Of a stretch of 64,000 nt of DNA, positions 62,522-64,000 are shown piece after piece (positions within the stretch are counted from its first letter, which is position 1; each line of letters starts with the position of its first letter). Source of the stretch: Paenibacillus terricola (GTDB lineage: Bacteria; Bacillota; Bacilli; Paenibacillales; Paenibacillaceae); assembly GCF_014779765.1 (NCBI RefSeq), contig NZ_JACXZA010000001.1, positions 992,001-1,056,000 on the forward strand, read 5' to 3'. The position numbers and the translations under genes were made by a program. The notes beneath the pieces were generated by a model that saw only the letters and a list, made by a program, of their open reading frames with translations, was not told the origin of the DNA and searched no databases.

Positions 62522-63808
62522 TTGGATAAATTGGTGATTGAAGGCGGGAAACCTCTCTCAGGAACCATTGCGATCCAAGGAGCGAAAAACGCTGCTTTGC
62601 CGATACTGGCTGCTAGCATGCTTGTTAGCGGTACAGTTACAATCGACCATGTGCCTAGGCTGCTCGATATTGATGTTATGCTTAGCATATTGCGAGATCT
62701 CGGTTGCAAGGCGGAGCACACCCTGGATACAGTCGTGCTCGACACAACCACAGCTCATTCGCCGCACGTGCCCGAGACGCTGATGCGCCAGATGCGTTCC
62801 TCGATTTTCTTAATGGGACCGCTGCTTGCTCGCTTCGGAGAAGTTCATATTTATCAGCCAGGCGGCTGTGCGATTGGTGAACGCAAGATCGATCTTCACT
62901 TATCCGGTCTTCAGGCGCTCGGTGCAACGATTACGGAATCCGGCAATCGGATCATTTGTCAAGCTGATAAGCTGTACGGCACGGATATTCATCTGTCTTT
63001 CCCTAGCGTAGGCGCGACGGAGAACATTATGATGGCTGCAGTGCTAGCGGAAGGCCGGACAACGATCAACAACGCTGCGCGTGAGCCGGAGATCCAAGAT
63101 TTGCAGCGGTTCTTGAATGCGATGGGCGCTCGAATTATCGGCGCAGGCACTGACACGATTACAATTGAAGGGGTAGAGTCGCTAAGCCCTTGCCGCTACC
63201 AAGTCATCCCGGACCGTATCGTCACAGGCACGCTTATGGTTGCTGCCGCCGCTACGAAAGGTCAAGTTGTTCTGCAAAATACGAATCCGTCGCATGTCTC
63301 CTCTCTGATCCATGTACTTCGCAGGGCAGGTGTTCAGATTACGGCGGACGGTGATATAATCAAAGTAAATGCCGCTTCGCGCCCGAAGGCGATCGAGCGC
63401 ATTGTAACGAATCCGTATCCTGCATTTCCGACGGATATGCAATCGCTAGTTATGGTGCTGCTTACATTAGCAGACGGCGTAAGCGTTATGAAAGAAACGA
63501 TTTTTGAAGGTCGCTTCAAACATGTCGGGGAGTTGACCCGCATGGGGGCGGATATTCGAGTCGATATGAACGCGGCTATTATCCGTGGCGTCCCACGGCT
63601 GTATGGCGCGACAGTAGAAGCAACAGACTTGCGGGCAGGTGCAGCCCTGGTTGTAGCCGGGCTTGCTGCACAAGGACGTACAGTCGTTGAACAGGTGCAT
63701 CATATAGATCGCGGCTATGATCGAATTGAGCATATGCTGAGTCATCTCGGCTCCCGCATTAGCCGGTTATCGCCGGTACCAGACGATCGTGCGGTAACGA
63801 ATGGTTAA
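62522..63808 (+). CDS. murA: UDP-GlcNAc 1-carboxyvinyltransferase MurA
   Basis: A 428-residue EPSP-synthase-like enzyme for the first committed step of peptidoglycan synthesis. The catalytic, fosfomycin-reactive Cys116 is in PGGCAIGERK, so sensitivity by this criterion is expected. GAKNAALPIL, PSVGATENIMMAA and the YPAFPTDMQ segment are typical. TTG start with GGAGGTGAT 6 bp upstream. It follows murB by 15 bp and ends in a terminator. Confidence 0.96.
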   Translation: MDKLVIEGGKPLSGTIAIQGAKNAALPILAASMLVSGTVTIDHVPRLLDIDVMLSILRDLGCKAEHTLDTVVLDTTTAHSPHVPETLMRQMRSSIFLMGPLLARFGEVHIYQPGGCAIGERKIDLHLSGLQALGATITESGNRIICQADKLYGTDIHLSFPSVGATENIMMAAVLAEGRTTINNAAREPEIQDLQRFLNAMGARIIGAGTDTITIEGVESLSPCRYQVIPDRIVTGTLMVAAAATKGQVVLQNTNPSHVSSLIHVLRRAGVQITADGDIIKVNAASRPKAIERIVTNPYPAFPTDMQSLVMVLLTLADGVSVMKETIFEGRFKHVGELTRMGADIRVDMNAAIIRGVPRLYGATVEATDLRAGAALVVAGLAAQGRTVVEQVHHIDRGYDRIEHMLSHLGSRISRLSPVPDDRAVTNG

Positions 63809-63816
63809 TCGTGTGA

Positions 63817-63861
63817 GCACAGCCGGCGCCTGCAATTGTTGCGGGGGCCGGATGCTTTTTT
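63817..63861 (+). terminator. Intrinsic terminator after murA
   Basis: GCCGGCGCCTGCAA and TTGCGGGGGCCGG pair with small mismatches, closed by GC..GC, followed by TTTTTTG. Confidence 0.82.
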
Positions 63862-63866
63862 GTCAT

Positions 63867-63965
63867 ATAAGACTCTATAAGTTTATACCTTGCTTGCGAG
63901 CCTATATTTCGCCGGAATGAAACGCGCTGCGCCGCCGCTAGACGGCAACAGCCGTTTCGCCTTGA
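63867..63965 (+). repeat. dcw intergenic structured repeat, copy C3 (murA-divIB gap)
   Basis: GGAATGAAACGCGCTGCGCC at 63914-63933 matches C1; GAAACG (63919-63924) pairs with CGTTTC (63953-63958), where C2 has GAACCG/CGGTTC. The 5' hairpin is degenerate. It ends 17 bp before the next start codon. Confidence 0.6.
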
Positions 63966-63981
63966 GAAAGGTGGGACAAGC

Positions 63982-64000
63982 GTGAAACAATCGATGCCCG
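63982..64000 (+). CDS. Start of a further gene, possibly divIB/ftsQ (cut by window)
   Basis: GTG 63982 has AAAGGTGGG about 10 bp upstream and opens a frame MKQSMP. Only six codons are visible. Position after murA suggests the division protein DivIB/FtsQ, but this rests on gene order alone. Confidence 0.4.

Overview
The window is core chromosome of a spore-forming, low-to-moderate GC Bacillota, most likely Paenibacillus or a close relative. Gene order follows the Bacillus subtilis backbone, sporulation genes are present (rsfA, spoVD, spoVE, a YhcN/YlaJ lipoprotein), start codons include many TTG/GTG, and strong AGGAGG-type ribosome binding sites precede nearly every gene. Almost all genes are on the + strand. 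No tRNA, insertion sequence, prophage or CRISPR array was seen.

Region 1 (1-20.4 kb): phoH (5' end outside the window), pgpH, ybeY, dgkA/udpK, cdd, era, yqzL and recO form the conserved RNA-maturation/GTPase/repair cluster. A MATE transporter follows, then a glycine T-box leader with glyQ-glyS, ppsR, a YqxD/YaiI protein, dnaG-sigA, a membrane protein, trmK, a Nif3-like protein, and rnpB (RNase P RNA) with its own promoter and terminator. The glyS-ppsR gap, where Bacillus carries ccpN, instead holds two inverted copies of a foldback element.

Region 2 (20.4-41.7 kb): a mixed set of single genes and small operons. It holds a subtilisin-like lipoprotein, DUF3907 and DUF1540 proteins, a lytic transglycosylase, a cysteine desulfurase-thiI pair for tRNA 4-thiouridine, and two divergent TerC-family proteins separated by a three-unit 66-bp hairpin repeat. 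The ylaG-K-like block follows (typA, ylaH, an LCP protein, ylaJ, ylaK), with a short autonomous gene at 33481. Last come a GyrI-like gene with a LexA-box-like promoter, an orphan solute-binding protein, a coiled-coil secreted protein, a MidA-type methyltransferase, a DUF2626 protein and rsfA.

Region 3 (41.8-64 kb): panE, DUF3397, bshC and ahcY, then the division and cell-wall (dcw) cluster: mraZ-rsmH-ftsL-pbpB-spoVD-murE-murF-mraY-murD-spoVE-murG-murB-murA and the first codons of a probable divIB/ftsQ gene. This cluster makes UDP-MurNAc-pentapeptide and lipid II, and supplies vegetative and sporulation-specific transpeptidases and SEDS proteins. A 10-bp-phased GTGG array lies directly upstream of mraZ.

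The gene content is ordinary. The unusual material is between genes: three families of structured repeats (one with compensatory stem changes and terminal inverted repeats, one confined to dcw gaps, one short and promoter-proximal), the TerC hairpin array, a probable SOS-regulated GyrI-like gene, and an RNase P RNA that looks like class A rather than the Bacillus class B.
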